Shown here piece by piece: positions 15,214 to 25,300 of a DNA stretch of 31,417 nt (position 1 is the first letter of the stretch; each line of letters starts with the position of its first letter). The DNA is taken from NCBI GenBank assembly GCA_900550365.1, contig URRR01000029.1, forward strand, positions 1-31,417, read 5' to 3'. The notes below the pieces were generated by a model, which saw only the letters and a program-made list of their open reading frames with translations, was not told the DNA's origin and made no database searches. The position numbers were made by a program, and so were the translations under genes. Source of the DNA: an uncultured Prevotella sp. GTDB lineage: Bacteria; Bacteroidota; Bacteroidia; Bacteroidales; Bacteroidaceae.

Positions 15214-15247
15214 TAGGTTCTCGCCTTTAACGACGAGAACCTATTTT
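15214..15247 (+). terminator. Terminator-like hairpin abutting tRNA-Trp
   Basis: Perfect 10-base arms 15214-15223 (TAGGTTCTCG) and 15234-15243 (CGAGAACCTA), a 10-base loop, then only TTTT, which ends on the base before tRNA-Trp. It may terminate part of the tuf transcripts, or be a processing signal, since no separate promoter for tRNA-Trp is obvious. Confidence 0.65.
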
Positions 15248-15320
15248 ACGGGAATAGCTCAGTTGGTAGAGCACTGGTCTCCAAAACCAGGTGTCGGGAG
15301 TTCGAGCCTCTCTTCCCGTG
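15248..15320 (+). tRNA. tRNA-Trp (CCA)
   Basis: Acceptor ACGGGAA pairs with TTCCCGT, discriminator G. Anticodon stem CTGGT/ACCAG with loop CTCCAAA carries CCA. It lies 15 bases before secE. Confidence 0.95.
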
Positions 15321-15335
15321 CTAAAGAAAGATAAT

Positions 15336-15527
15336 ATGTTTAAGAATATTACAAATTATTGCAAAGCTTGCTACGACGAACTTGTGCATAAGACGTCATG
15401 GCCGACACGGGCAGAACTTACTCACACTGCAATGGTTGTATTATCTGCTTCCTTGATCATTGCTGTAGTGGTGTTCATTATGGATTCCGTGTTCAGGTTT
15501 GTCATGAGCACTGTCTATCCTAATTAA
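15336..15527 (+). CDS. secE: Preprotein translocase subunit SecE
   Basis: SecE clamps SecY in the inner-membrane translocon. From ATG 15336 the 63-residue protein is the short single-span form: an amphipathic helix (about 1-15), the conserved VHKTSWPTRAEL at 17-28, and one transmembrane segment at about 32-56. A GTG-initiated extension from 15291 would lie inside tRNA-Trp and is rejected. nusG starts 14 bases after the stop, the widely conserved secE-nusG pairing. Confidence 0.95.
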   Translation: MFKNITNYCKACYDELVHKTSWPTRAELTHTAMVVLSASLIIAVVVFIMDSVFRFVMSTVYPN

Positions 15528-15541
15528 ACCTAAAAGAGGAA

Positions 15542-16084
15542 ATGGCTGATTCAGGAAAGAAATGGTATGTCTTGCGTGCTGTCAGCGGTAAGGAAGCCAA
15601 GGTAAAGGAATATATTGAGGCTGAGCTGAAGCATAACGCATTGCTCTCGACTTATGTTTCCCAGGTACTTATTCCTATGGAGAAGCATGCTACGCTCCGT
15701 AACGGCAAACGTGTCGTTAAGGAGAAGATAGCTCTTCCGGGATACGTGCTTGTAGAGGCTGAGCTGAAGGGTGATGTCGCGCATACGTTGCGTTTCGTGC
15801 CTAATGTGCTTGGCTTTCTCGGAGGACTGGATGCTCCTACTCCGGTAAAGCAGGCTGACATCAACCGTATACTTGGTACTGCTGAGGAGTCAGAACTGGC
15901 CGAGGAAGTTAATATCCCGTTCAGTGTTGACGAGACAGTTAAGGTTACGGACGGACCGTTCAGCGGCTTCAGCGGCGTAATCGAAGAGGTTAATGCCGAG
16001 AAGCACAAACTTAAGGTCATGGTGAAGATTTTCGGGCGCAAGACTCCGCTCGAGCTCGGTTTTATGCAAGTCGCAAAAGAATAA
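15542..16084 (+). CDS. nusG: Transcription antitermination factor NusG
   Basis: NusG binds the RNA polymerase clamp and links it to Rho or ribosomes. The 180 residues show the NGN domain (KKWYVLRAVSGKEAKVKEYIE, then LPGYVLVEAEL near 62-72) and a C-terminal KOW domain (VTDGPFSGFSGVIEEVN near 136-152). It lies between secE and rplK in the standard order. The preceding AGAGGAA lies too close to the ATG to act as a normal Shine-Dalgarno. Confidence 0.96.
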   Translation: MADSGKKWYVLRAVSGKEAKVKEYIEAELKHNALLSTYVSQVLIPMEKHATLRNGKRVVKEKIALPGYVLVEAELKGDVAHTLRFVPNVLGFLGGLDAPTPVKQADINRILGTAEESELAEEVNIPFSVDETVKVTDGPFSGFSGVIEEVNAEKHKLKVMVKIFGRKTPLELGFMQVAKE

Positions 16085-16143
16085 CGCATTGTTACGGATG
16101 TGGCTGTTCTTTTATATAAATCAATTATTTAATAACAAAAGAA

Positions 16144-16584
16144 ATGGCTAAAGAAGTTGCTGGATTAATCAAATTACAGATTAAAGGTGGCGCTGCTAAC
16201 CCTTCACCTCCCGTAGGTCCTGCTCTTGGTTCCAAGGGTATTAACATTATGGGATTCTGTAAGGAGTTCAACGCCAGAACCCAGGATAAGGCCGGAAAAG
16301 TACTTCCTGTCGTTATCACTTACTATGCTGACAAGTCATACAGCTTCGAAATCAAGACCCCTCCCGCAGCAGTGCAGTTGATGGAGGCAGCCAAAATCAA
16401 GAGCGGCTCGGCCGAGCCTAACCGTAAGAAGGTAGCTTCTGTAACATGGGAGCAGGTTCGTGCCATTGCTGAGGACAAGATGGCTGACCTTAACTGCTTT
16501 ACCGTAGAGTCGGCCATGAAACTCGTTGCCGGCACGGCAAGAAGCATGGGTATCACTGTAAAAGGGGATTTCCCTGGTAAATAA
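16144..16584 (+). CDS. rplK: 50S ribosomal protein L11
   Basis: The 146 residues match L11: MAKEVAGLIKLQIKGGAANP with the proline-rich PSPPVGPALGSKGINIMGFCKEFN, and a C-terminal 23S-binding domain ending in GTARSMGITVKG. L11 forms the GTPase-associated centre with L10 and L7/L12, encoded just downstream. The gene follows nusG after 59 bases. Confidence 0.97.
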   Translation: MAKEVAGLIKLQIKGGAANPSPPVGPALGSKGINIMGFCKEFNARTQDKAGKVLPVVITYYADKSYSFEIKTPPAAVQLMEAAKIKSGSAEPNRKKVASVTWEQVRAIAEDKMADLNCFTVESAMKLVAGTARSMGITVKGDFPGK

Positions 16585-16605
16585 TTTATAACTTCAATTA
16601 AGAAA

Positions 16606-17298
16606 ATGAGTAAACTGACAAAAAATCAGAAATCAGTAGCTGATAAGGTTGAAGCAGGGAAAGCATACTCTTTGAAGGAAGCTGCAGAGTTGGTTAAGGA
16701 GATTACCACGACCAAGTTTGACGCTTCTGTAGATATCGATGTGCGCTTGGGTGTTGACCCGCGTAAGGCTAACCAGATGGTGAGAGGTGTCGTTTCACTT
16801 CCCAACGGAACCGGTAAGGTTACGCGTGTGCTTTGCCTTTGTACACCGGATGCTGAAGCTGCTGCGAAAGAAGCAGGTGCTGACTATGTTGGTCTTGACG
16901 AATATATCGAAAAGATCAAGGGTGGCTGGACTGAAGTTGACGTAATCATCACAATGCCGTCTTGTATGGGTAAGATCGGTCCTCTTGGCCGTGTTCTCGG
17001 TCCCCGTGGCCTGATGCCTAACCCCAAGAGTGGAACAGTCACCATGGATGTTGCTAAAGCAGTTAAAGAGGTAAAGCAGGGTAAAATCGACTTCAAGGTT
17101 GATAAGACCGGCATTATCCACGCTTCAATAGGTAAAGTCTCTTTCACTCCGGAGCAGATATTCCAGAACGCGAAAGAGTTTATCTCTACTGTTATCAAGC
17201 TGAAGCCTGCTGCCGCTAAAGGTACATATGTCAAGAGTATCTTTATTTCGAGCACTATGAGTAAGGGTGTCAAGATTGATCCTAAATCAGTTGAATAA
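16606..17298 (+). CDS. rplA: 50S ribosomal protein L1
   Basis: The 230 residues match L1 of the L1 stalk (VDIDVRLGVDPRKANQMVRGVVSLP near 42-66, MGKIGPLGRVLGPRGLMPNPKSGTV near 121-145). In E. coli L1 represses its own operon by binding the mRNA leader; no such site was identified here. It follows rplK after 21 bases. Confidence 0.97.
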   Translation: MSKLTKNQKSVADKVEAGKAYSLKEAAELVKEITTTKFDASVDIDVRLGVDPRKANQMVRGVVSLPNGTGKVTRVLCLCTPDAEAAAKEAGADYVGLDEYIEKIKGGWTEVDVIITMPSCMGKIGPLGRVLGPRGLMPNPKSGTVTMDVAKAVKEVKQGKIDFKVDKTGIIHASIGKVSFTPEQIFQNAKEFISTVIKLKPAAAKGTYVKSIFISSTMSKGVKIDPKSVE

Positions 17299-17316
17299 CT
17301 CTAAAAGTTATGTAAG

Positions 17317-17835
17317 ATGAAGAAAGAAGTAAAAGATACTATAGTCGTTGACCTCGGCGAGAAACTTAAGGAATATGCTCACTTCTACCTTGTTGACGTA
17401 ACAGGGCTGAATGCTGGTGCAACAAGTAAGCTTCGTCGCGAGTGCTTCAAGAATGAAATCAAGATGGTCGTTGTGAAGAATACTCTTCTGCACAAGGCTT
17501 TCGAGGCTTCAGATGTTGATTATGAACCTTTATACGGCTGCCTGAAAGGCAGTACCGCAGTGCTTTTCTGCAATACGGCCAACGTTCCGGCCAAGATGCT
17601 TAAGACCTACAAGAAAGAGGGTATCCCCGCTTTGAAGGCTGCTTATGCAGAAGAGAGCATTTATGTCGGAGCTGACAAGCTGGAAGAGCTTGCATCTCTC
17701 AAGAGCAAGAACGAGGTTATCGCAGAGATTGTTGCTTTGCTCCAGTCTCCCGCAAAGAACGTTGTCTCTGCTCTTCAGTCAGGCGGTCAGACAATACATG
17801 GTGTCTTGAAGACATTAGGCGAGCGTCCTGAATAA
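17317..17835 (+). CDS. rplJ: 50S ribosomal protein L10
   Basis: The 172 residues match L10, the base of the L7/L12 stalk: an N-terminal rRNA-binding domain (LREKLKEY-like start, LRRECFKNEIKMVVVKNTL near 39-57) and a C-terminal helix that carries L7/L12 dimers (about 145-170). It starts 18 bases after rplA and is followed by rplL after 48 A-rich bases. Confidence 0.97.
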   Translation: MKKEVKDTIVVDLGEKLKEYAHFYLVDVTGLNAGATSKLRRECFKNEIKMVVVKNTLLHKAFEASDVDYEPLYGCLKGSTAVLFCNTANVPAKMLKTYKKEGIPALKAAYAEESIYVGADKLEELASLKSKNEVIAEIVALLQSPAKNVVSALQSGGQTIHGVLKTLGERPE

Positions 17836-17883
17836 TTAAACATCCAAACAATTAACATTAAAAACATTAAAAATTAGAATAAA

Positions 17884-18264
17884 ATGGCAGATATCAAAGC
17901 TATTGCTGAAGAATTGGTGAATTTGACAGTAAAAGAAGTTAATGAGTTGGCAACAGTCCTGAAGGACGAGTATGGAATTGAGCCCGCTGCTGCAGCTGTT
18001 GCTGTTGCTGCAGGTCCTGCTGCAGGTGGTGATGCAGCTGCTGCTGAGGAGAAGACATCTTTCGATGTAGTTCTCGCTGAGGTTGGTGGCGCTAAGCTGC
18101 AGGTAGTAAAGGCCGTTAAGGAGGCTTGCGGTCTCGGTCTGAAGGAAGCTAAAGAGCTCGTAGACGGTGCTCCTTCAACTCTGAAGGAAGGCTTGTCAAA
18201 GGACGAGGCTGAGAACCTGAAGAAGGCTATCGAAGAGGCCGGCGCTAAGATTGAGCTGAAGTAA
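17884..18264 (+). CDS. rplL: 50S ribosomal protein L7/L12
   Basis: The 126 residues show the N-terminal dimerisation region (1-32), an Ala/Gly/Val hinge (about 35-55) and the C-terminal factor-binding domain (FDVVLAEVGGAKLQVVKAVKE, CGLGLKEAKELVDGAP). It recruits translation GTPases. A clear hairpin with a T run follows before rpoB. Confidence 0.98.
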   Translation: MADIKAIAEELVNLTVKEVNELATVLKDEYGIEPAAAAVAVAAGPAAGGDAAAAEEKTSFDVVLAEVGGAKLQVVKAVKEACGLGLKEAKELVDGAPSTLKEGLSKDEAENLKKAIEEAGAKIELK

Positions 18265-18286
18265 TTTAGTCAACAGAAATATTATG

Positions 18287-18324
18287 GGTTAAGATTCTCC
18301 CAGTCGGAGAGTCTTAACCTTTTT
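18287..18324 (+). terminator. Terminator or attenuator between rplL and rpoB
   Basis: Arms 18287-18300 (GGTTAAGATTCTCC) and 18306-18319 (GGAGAGTCTTAACC) pair over 14 positions with one wobble, a 5-base loop and TTTTT. No strong promoter follows before rpoB, so partial readthrough, as at the rplL-rpoB junction of E. coli, is likely. Confidence 0.8.
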
Positions 18325-18454
18325 GTGTCTTTAATTGAATGCAGTCAACCACCGCTGCATCTGGCGGCAGGCTAAGGAGAAGAATAAACCGGAATTCTTC
18401 AAAGCCTCTGCTTAACTTTACAGGTGGCATTTATAACGGTAACATAAATCTGTA

Positions 18455-21400
18455 ATGGCTTCAAAAATTGTTGATAACAGAGTAAACTTTGCCAGCGTGA
18501 AAAATCCGATGCCGTATCCGGATTTTCTCGATGTGCAATTAAAGTCTTTCAGAGACTTCCTGCAGTTGGACACTCCGCCTGAGGAACGCAAGAATGACGG
18601 TTTGTATAAGGTTTTCGCAGAGAATTTCCCTATCACCGATACGAGGAATAATTTCGTTCTTGAGTTCCTGGATTACTATATTGACCCGCCCCGTTACACC
18701 ATTGACGAATGTCTGGAGCGTGGCCTGACATATAGTGTACCTTTGAAGGCTAAGATGAAACTTTACTGCACCGACCCTGATCATGAGGACTTCGGAACGT
18801 TTATTCAGGACGTTTTCCTCGGTACAATCCCGTACATGACGGACAACGGCACCTTTATCATCAATGGAGCTGAACGTGTTGTCGTTTCTCAGCTGCACAG
18901 GTCGCCTGGCGTATTCTTCGGACAGGGTGTACATGCAAACGGAACCGTGCTTTATTCTGCACGTATTATCCCGTTCAAGGGTTCGTGGATTGAGTTTGCC
19001 ACGGACATCAATAACGTAATGTATGCTTACATCGACCGTAAGAAGAAGCTGCCGGTAACGACTTTGTTGCGTGCCATAGGATTTGAGACTGACAAGGACA
19101 TTCTCCAGATATTTGACTTGGCAGAGGAAGTTAAGGTCAACAAGAAAAACATGAAGGACGCCATCGGCCGTAAACTGGCGGCGAGAGTCCTTAAGAGCTG
19201 GAATGAGGATTTTGTTGACGAAGATACCGGTGAGGTTGTATCAATCGAGCGTAACGAGGTCATCATGGAGCGTGAGACCGAGATAAGCAAGGATAACATT
19301 GACGACATCATTGAGAGCGGTGCTTCGACTATCCTTCTACACAAAGATGCTGACTCGGCAAGCAAGTATTCAATAATATTCAATACTTTGCAGAAAGACC
19401 CGAGTAACTCTGAAAAGGAGGCTGTTCTTTATATATACCGTCAGCTTCGTAATGCTGATCCGGCTGATGACGCAAGTGCCCGTGAAGTCATACAGAACCT
19501 GTTCTTCTCAGACAAGCGTTATGACTTGGGTACGGTCGGCCGTTACAGGATTGATAAGAAACTTGGTCTCGACACGGATATGGACGTGCGCATCCTGACC
19601 AAGGAAGATATAATAGAAATCATCAAGTACCTCATCCAGCTGGTGAATTCAAACGCCACTGTTGATGATATTGACCACTTGAGCAACCGCCGTGTACGTA
19701 CCGTCGGTGAACAGTTGAGCAACCAGTTCTCGATAGGTCTGGCCCGTATGAGCCGTACAATACGCGAGCGTATGAACGTACGTGATAACGAGGTGTTCAC
19801 TCCGACTGATCTTATTAATGCTAAGACAATATCGAGTGTTATCAACTCTTTCTTCGGAACAAACCCGTTGTCGCAGTTCATGGACCAGACTAACCCGCTT
19901 GCTGAGGTAACCCACAAGCGTCGTCTGTCTGCCCTCGGTCCCGGTGGTCTGTCACGTGAGCGTGCCGGATTCGAGGTACGTGACGTACACTACACTCACT
20001 ACGGACGTCTCTGCCCGATTGAAAGTCCTGAAGGTCCGAACATCGGTCTGATTTCGTCACTTTGTGTCTATGCTAAGATTAACGACCTCGGCTTTATTGA
20101 GACTCCTTACCGTAAGGTGAAGGACGGTGTTGTCGATCTTGACAATGACCATATCGTTTATCTCACTGCTGAGGAAGAGGAAGATCACATCATCGGTCAG
20201 GGTAACGCTCCGCTGAATGATGACGGTACGTTCATACGTGACGTTGTCAAGTGCCGTCAGGATGCAGACTTCCCCGTAGTACCCCCGTCGCAGGTCGACC
20301 TTATGGACGTTTCTCCCCAGCAGATTGCTTCAATCGCAGCAGGTCTGATTCCGTTCCTTGAGCATGACGACGCTCACCGTGCACTCATGGGAAGTAACAT
20401 GATGCGCCAGGCGGTTCCGTTGCTTCATAATGAGGCGCCTATCGTCGGAACAGGTATTGAGCGACAGGTATGTGTTGACTCACGTACTATGATTACGGCA
20501 GAGGGTGATGGTGTAATTGAATATGTTGATGCAACAACAATAAGAATACTTTACGACAGAACTGAGGAGGAGGAATTTGTAAGCTTTGAGCCTGCTCTGA
20601 AGGAGTACAGGATACCTAAGTTCCGTCGTACAAACCAGAATATGACAATAGACCTCCGTCCTATCTGTGATAAGGGGCAGAGAGTCAAGAAAGGTGATAT
20701 TCTTACAGAAGGATACGCTACGGAGAACGGCGAGCTTGCACTCGGACGCAACCTCCTCGTGGCTTATATGCCGTGGAAGGGTTACAACTATGAGGATGCT
20801 ATCGTGCTGAACGAACGCGTGGTACGTGAGGACGTCCTTACATCAGTTCATGTTGATGAGTACTCGCTTGATGTACGTGAGACCAAGCGTGGCATGGAGG
20901 AGTTCACAAGTGACATTCCGAATGTAAGCGAAGAGGCAACCAAAGACCTTGATGACAACGGTATTATCCGTGTCGGAGCGCGTGTTGAGCCGGGTGATAT
21001 CCTTATCGGTAAGATTTCACCTAAGGGTGAGAGCGACCCGTCTCCTGAGGAGAAGCTGCTTCGTGCAATCTTCGGTGACAAGGCCGGTGACGTGAAAGAT
21101 TCTTCTCTGAAAGCCAATCCGTCACTTACCGGTGTCGTAATAGACAAAAAACTCTTCTCACGTGCAGTCAAGACACGTGCGTCAAAGCAGCAGGATAAAG
21201 TTGTCCTCGCAAAGATTGATGAAGAGTATGCTGCAAAGATTGATGATTTGAAGGATATTCTTGTAGACAAGCTTCTTACCCTTACAGACGATAAGACCTC
21301 AATGGGCATCAAAGACTATACCGGCGCAGAGATTATCACTAAGGGCAGCAAGTTCACGATGGCTCAGCTGAAGAACCTTGAGTATGACGGTATCCAGTCA

Positions 21401-22267
21401 AATAACTGGACGGCTGACGAGCATACGAACATGCTCATTCAGAAGCTTATAATGAACTTCATCAAGAAGTACAAGCTGCTTGATGCAGAGATGAAGCGCC
21501 GCAAGTTTGCGATCACTATCGGCGATGAGCTGCCTTCAGGTATTCTTCAGATGGCAAAGGTGTATGTTGCCAAGAAGCGTAAGATAAGCGTAGGTGACAA
21601 GCTTGCCGGCCGTCACGGTAACAAGGGTATCGTGTCAAAGATAGTACGTCAGGAGGATATGCCGTTCCTTGAGGATGGTCGCCCCGTTGATTTGGTGCTT
21701 AACCCGTTGGGTGTGCCTTCTCGTATGAACCTTGGACAGATATTCGAGGCTATTCTCGGTGCTGCGGGAAAACGTCTCGGCGTTAAGTTTGCTACTCCTA
21801 TTTTTGACGGAGCTAAGCTTGATGACCTTCAGGAATGGACTGACAAGGCAGGTCTGCCGCGCTTGTGCTCAACACGTCTTTATGACGGTGAGACCGGTGA
21901 GCCGTTTGACCAGCCCGCAACCGTCGGCATAACCTACTTCCTTAAACTTGGCCATATGGTTGAGGATAAGATGCACGCCCGCAGTATCGGTCCGTACTCA
22001 CTCATTACCCAGCAGCCTCTGGGAGGTAAGGCCCAATTCGGAGGTCAGCGTTTCGGAGAGATGGAGGTCTGGGCTCTGGAGGCATTCGGTGCGAGCCATG
22101 TTCTGCAGGAGATCCTGACAATCAAGTCAGACGATGTTGTAGGCCGCTCAAAGGCTTATGAGGCTATTGTGAAAGGCGAGCCGATGCCGACACCGGGTAT
22201 TCCCGAGTCGCTCAATGTGCTTCTGCATGAACTGCGCGGTCTTGGCTTGAGCATAACTCTCGACTAA
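18455..22267 (+). CDS. rpoB: RNA polymerase subunit beta
   Basis: The 1270-residue beta subunit forms the catalytic core of RNA polymerase with beta-prime. The rifampicin-binding region is at 472-494 (LSQFMDQTNPLAEVTHKRR, then LSALG), with the wild-type residues Asp477, His487 and Ser492 (E. coli 516, 526, 531). The segment RPVDLVLNPLGVPSRMN and the C-terminal clamp (MVEDKMHARSIGPYSLITQQPLGGKAQFGGQRFGEME) are intact. The start MASKIVDNRVNFASV is typical for Bacteroidetes. A 190-base gap holding a hairpin separates it from rplL, and rpoC follows after 43 bases. Confidence 0.98.
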   Translation: MASKIVDNRVNFASVKNPMPYPDFLDVQLKSFRDFLQLDTPPEERKNDGLYKVFAENFPITDTRNNFVLEFLDYYIDPPRYTIDECLERGLTYSVPLKAKMKLYCTDPDHEDFGTFIQDVFLGTIPYMTDNGTFIINGAERVVVSQLHRSPGVFFGQGVHANGTVLYSARIIPFKGSWIEFATDINNVMYAYIDRKKKLPVTTLLRAIGFETDKDILQIFDLAEEVKVNKKNMKDAIGRKLAARVLKSWNEDFVDEDTGEVVSIERNEVIMERETEISKDNIDDIIESGASTILLHKDADSASKYSIIFNTLQKDPSNSEKEAVLYIYRQLRNADPADDASAREVIQNLFFSDKRYDLGTVGRYRIDKKLGLDTDMDVRILTKEDIIEIIKYLIQLVNSNATVDDIDHLSNRRVRTVGEQLSNQFSIGLARMSRTIRERMNVRDNEVFTPTDLINAKTISSVINSFFGTNPLSQFMDQTNPLAEVTHKRRLSALGPGGLSRERAGFEVRDVHYTHYGRLCPIESPEGPNIGLISSLCVYAKINDLGFIETPYRKVKDGVVDLDNDHIVYLTAEEEEDHIIGQGNAPLNDDGTFIRDVVKCRQDADFPVVPPSQVDLMDVSPQQIASIAAGLIPFLEHDDAHRALMGSNMMRQAVPLLHNEAPIVGTGIERQVCVDSRTMITAEGDGVIEYVDATTIRILYDRTEEEEFVSFEPALKEYRIPKFRRTNQNMTIDLRPICDKGQRVKKGDILTEGYATENGELALGRNLLVAYMPWKGYNYEDAIVLNERVVREDVLTSVHVDEYSLDVRETKRGMEEFTSDIPNVSEEATKDLDDNGIIRVGARVEPGDILIGKISPKGESDPSPEEKLLRAIFGDKAGDVKDSSLKANPSLTGVVIDKKLFSRAVKTRASKQQDKVVLAKIDEEYAAKIDDLKDILVDKLLTLTDDKTSMGIKDYTGAEIITKGSKFTMAQLKNLEYDGIQSNNWTADEHTNMLIQKLIMNFIKKYKLLDAEMKRRKFAITIGDELPSGILQMAKVYVAKKRKISVGDKLAGRHGNKGIVSKIVRQEDMPFLEDGRPVDLVLNPLGVPSRMNLGQIFEAILGAAGKRLGVKFATPIFDGAKLDDLQEWTDKAGLPRLCSTRLYDGETGEPFDQPATVGITYFLKLGHMVEDKMHARSIGPYSLITQQPLGGKAQFGGQRFGEMEVWALEAFGASHVLQEILTIKSDDVVGRSKAYEAIVKGEPMPTPGIPESLNVLLHELRGLGLSITLD

Positions 22268-22310
22268 CAAAGAAGAACTCTTTACATAACAAATACAATA
22301 AAGAAGAAAT

Positions 22311-25300
22311 ATGGCTTTCAAGAAAGATTCAAAGATAAAGAGTAATTTTACGAAGATAACCATCAGTCTTGCGTCGCCTGAGGAAATCCTCGAGAATTCT
22401 TATGGCGAGGTTACCAAGCCTGAAACCATAAACTACCGTACTTACAAACCTGAGCGTGACGGTCTTTTCTGTGAACGCATATTCGGTCCGACCAAGGATT
22501 ATGAGTGCGCCTGCGGCAAGTACAAACGTATCAGATATAAAGGTATTGTCTGTGACCGTTGCGGTGTAGAGGTTACAGAGAAGAAGGTGCGTCGTGAACG
22601 TACCGGACATATTGAACTGGTAGTTCCAGTTGCTCACATCTGGTATTTCCGTTCGTTACCTAATAAGATAGGTTACCTCCTCGGTCTTCCTACGAAAAAA
22701 CTTGACTCGGTTATTTATTATGAGAAGTACATCGTAATACAGCCGGGCGTCATGGAAGGTCGCAAGGACGCTGACGGTGTTGAGGTTAACGGCTCACATA
22801 AGATGGACCTCCTCTCTGAGGATGAGTATATTGACATAATGGATAATCTGCCGGACGGCAACGAATATCTTGATGATACAGACCCCAACAAGTTCATTGC
22901 AAGAATGGGTGCAGAGGCTATTTACGACCTGCTCGTGAATATAGACCTTGATTCTTTGTCATACGAACTTCGTGACCGTGCCAACAGCGACTCTTCACAG
23001 CAGCGTAAGACAGAAGCCCTGAAGCGCCTTCAGGTGGTAGAGGCATTCCGTGCGAGCCGTAATATCAACAAGCCAGAGTGGATGATTATGAAGATAATCC
23101 CTGTAACTCCGCCTGAGCTTCGTCCGCTCGTTCCGCTTGACGGTGGCCGTTTCGCTACGTCAGACCTGAACGACCTTTACCGTCGTGTCATCATACGTAA
23201 CAACCGCTTGAAGAGACTTATGGAGATTAAGGCTCCTGAAGTCATTCTGCGTAATGAGAAGCGTATGTTGCAGGAGGCTGTCGACAGCCTTTTTGACAAC
23301 TCACGTAAGAGCAGTGCCGTGAAGAGCGAGTCAAACCGTCCGCTGAAGTCGCTTTCAGATTCATTGAAGGGTAAGCAGGGCCGCTTCCGTCAGAACCTTC
23401 TCGGTAAGCGTGTCGACTATTCAGCACGTTCAGTTATCGTTGTCGGTCCTGAACTGAAGATGGGCGAGTGCGGTCTGCCTAAGCTTATGGCAGCAGAGCT
23501 TTACAAGCCGTTCATTATCCGTAAGCTCATTGAGCGCGGAATAGTAAAGACGGTCAAGAGTGCCAAGAAGATTGTTGACCGCCGTGAACCGGTTATCTGG
23601 GATATCCTTGAGAACGTAATGAAGGGTCACCCCGTTCTGCTCAACCGTGCCCCGACGCTTCACCGTCTTGGAATCCAGGCATTCCAGCCTAAACTTATTG
23701 AAGGAAAGGCAATTCAGCTTCACCCGTTGGCATGTACGGCGTTCAACGCCGACTTCGACGGTGACCAGATGGCCGTACACCTTCCGTTGAGCAATGAGGC
23801 TGTGCTTGAAGCACAGATACTTATGCTTCAGAGCCACAACATTCTTAATCCGGCCAACGGCGCTCCTATTACGGTGCCGTCACAGGATATGGTGCTCGGA
23901 CTTTATTACATCACAAAGATGCGTCCCGGCGCAAAGGGTGAAGGACTTACTTTCTACGGACCTGAAGAAGCAATCATTGCCCATAATGAAGGTAAATGTG
24001 ACCTTCACGCACCGGTTAAGGTCATCGTTAAGGATATAGACAAGGACGGCAATTACTACAACCATATGGTTGAGACTTCCGTCGGCCGTGTAATCGTCAA
24101 CGGCATCATACCTGACGAGATAGGATATGTCAACAAGATTATCTCAAAGAAGAGTCTTCGTGACATTATTGCTGACGTAATCAAGGCTGTCGGTTTTGCA
24201 CGTGCATGCGAGTTCCTCGACGGTATAAAGAACCTCGGTTACCGCATGGCTTATCTTGCAGGACTTTCGTTCAACCTTGACGACATTATCATACCTGAAG
24301 AAAAGGCTGCTCTTGTAGAGAAAGGTAATGAGGAAGTACGCCAGATTACCGACAACTACAACATGGGATTCATCACCGACAACGAGCGTTACAACCAGGT
24401 TATCGATGCATGGACTCATGTCAACAACGAGCTCGGAGATGTTCTGATGAAAGAGATGACCGAGGCCGACCAGGGCTTTAACGCTGTTTACATGATGCTT
24501 GACTCTGGAGCCCGTGGTTCTAAAGACCAGATTCGTCAGCTCGCAGGTATGCGTGGACTTATGGCCAAGCCGCAGAAGGCAGGTGCTGAAGGTGCGCAGA
24601 TTATCGAGAACCCGATTCTTTCAAACTTCAAGGAAGGTATGAGCGTGCTTGAGTACTTTATCTCTACTCACGGTGCACGTAAAGGTCTTGCAGATACCGC
24701 TATGAAGACCGCCGATGCCGGATACCTTACCCGTCGTCTCGTTGACGTGTCGCATGACGTCATCATTACAGAGGAAGACTGCGGCACACTCCGCGGCCTT
24801 GTCTGCACGGCACTTAAGAACGGTGATGAGGTTATATCTTCACTCTATGAGCGTATTCTTGGCCGTGTGTCAGTGCATGACATAATTCATCCTACGACCG
24901 GTGAGCTTATTGTTTCTGCCGGTGAGGAAATCACAGAACCTATCGCACAAATCATAGAGGACAGCCCGATTGAGAGTGTTGAGATACGTTCGGTACTTAC
25001 TTGTGAGAGTAAGAAGGGTGTCTGCATGAAGTGTTATGGCCGCAACCTTGCCACCAGCCGAATGGTGCAGAAGGGTGAGGCTGTCGGCGTAATCGCCGCA
25101 CAGGCTATCGGAGAGCCGGGTACACAGCTTACCCTCCGTACGTTCCACGCCGGTGGTGTGGCAGCCAACGCTGCAGCCAACGCCTCTATTGTGGCTAAGA
25201 ACGACAGCCGCATCGAGTTTGACGAGCTTCGCACCGTGCCGTTTGTAGAGCAGGGTGAGAACGGAGAAGTTCAGTGTGAGATGGTTGTAAGCCGTCTGGC

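Noticed and set aside
18413..18420. TAACTTTA as an rpoB promoter
   Set aside because: The last position differs from TAnnTTTG and no -33 TTG lies at the right distance, so it was not listed as a promoter.
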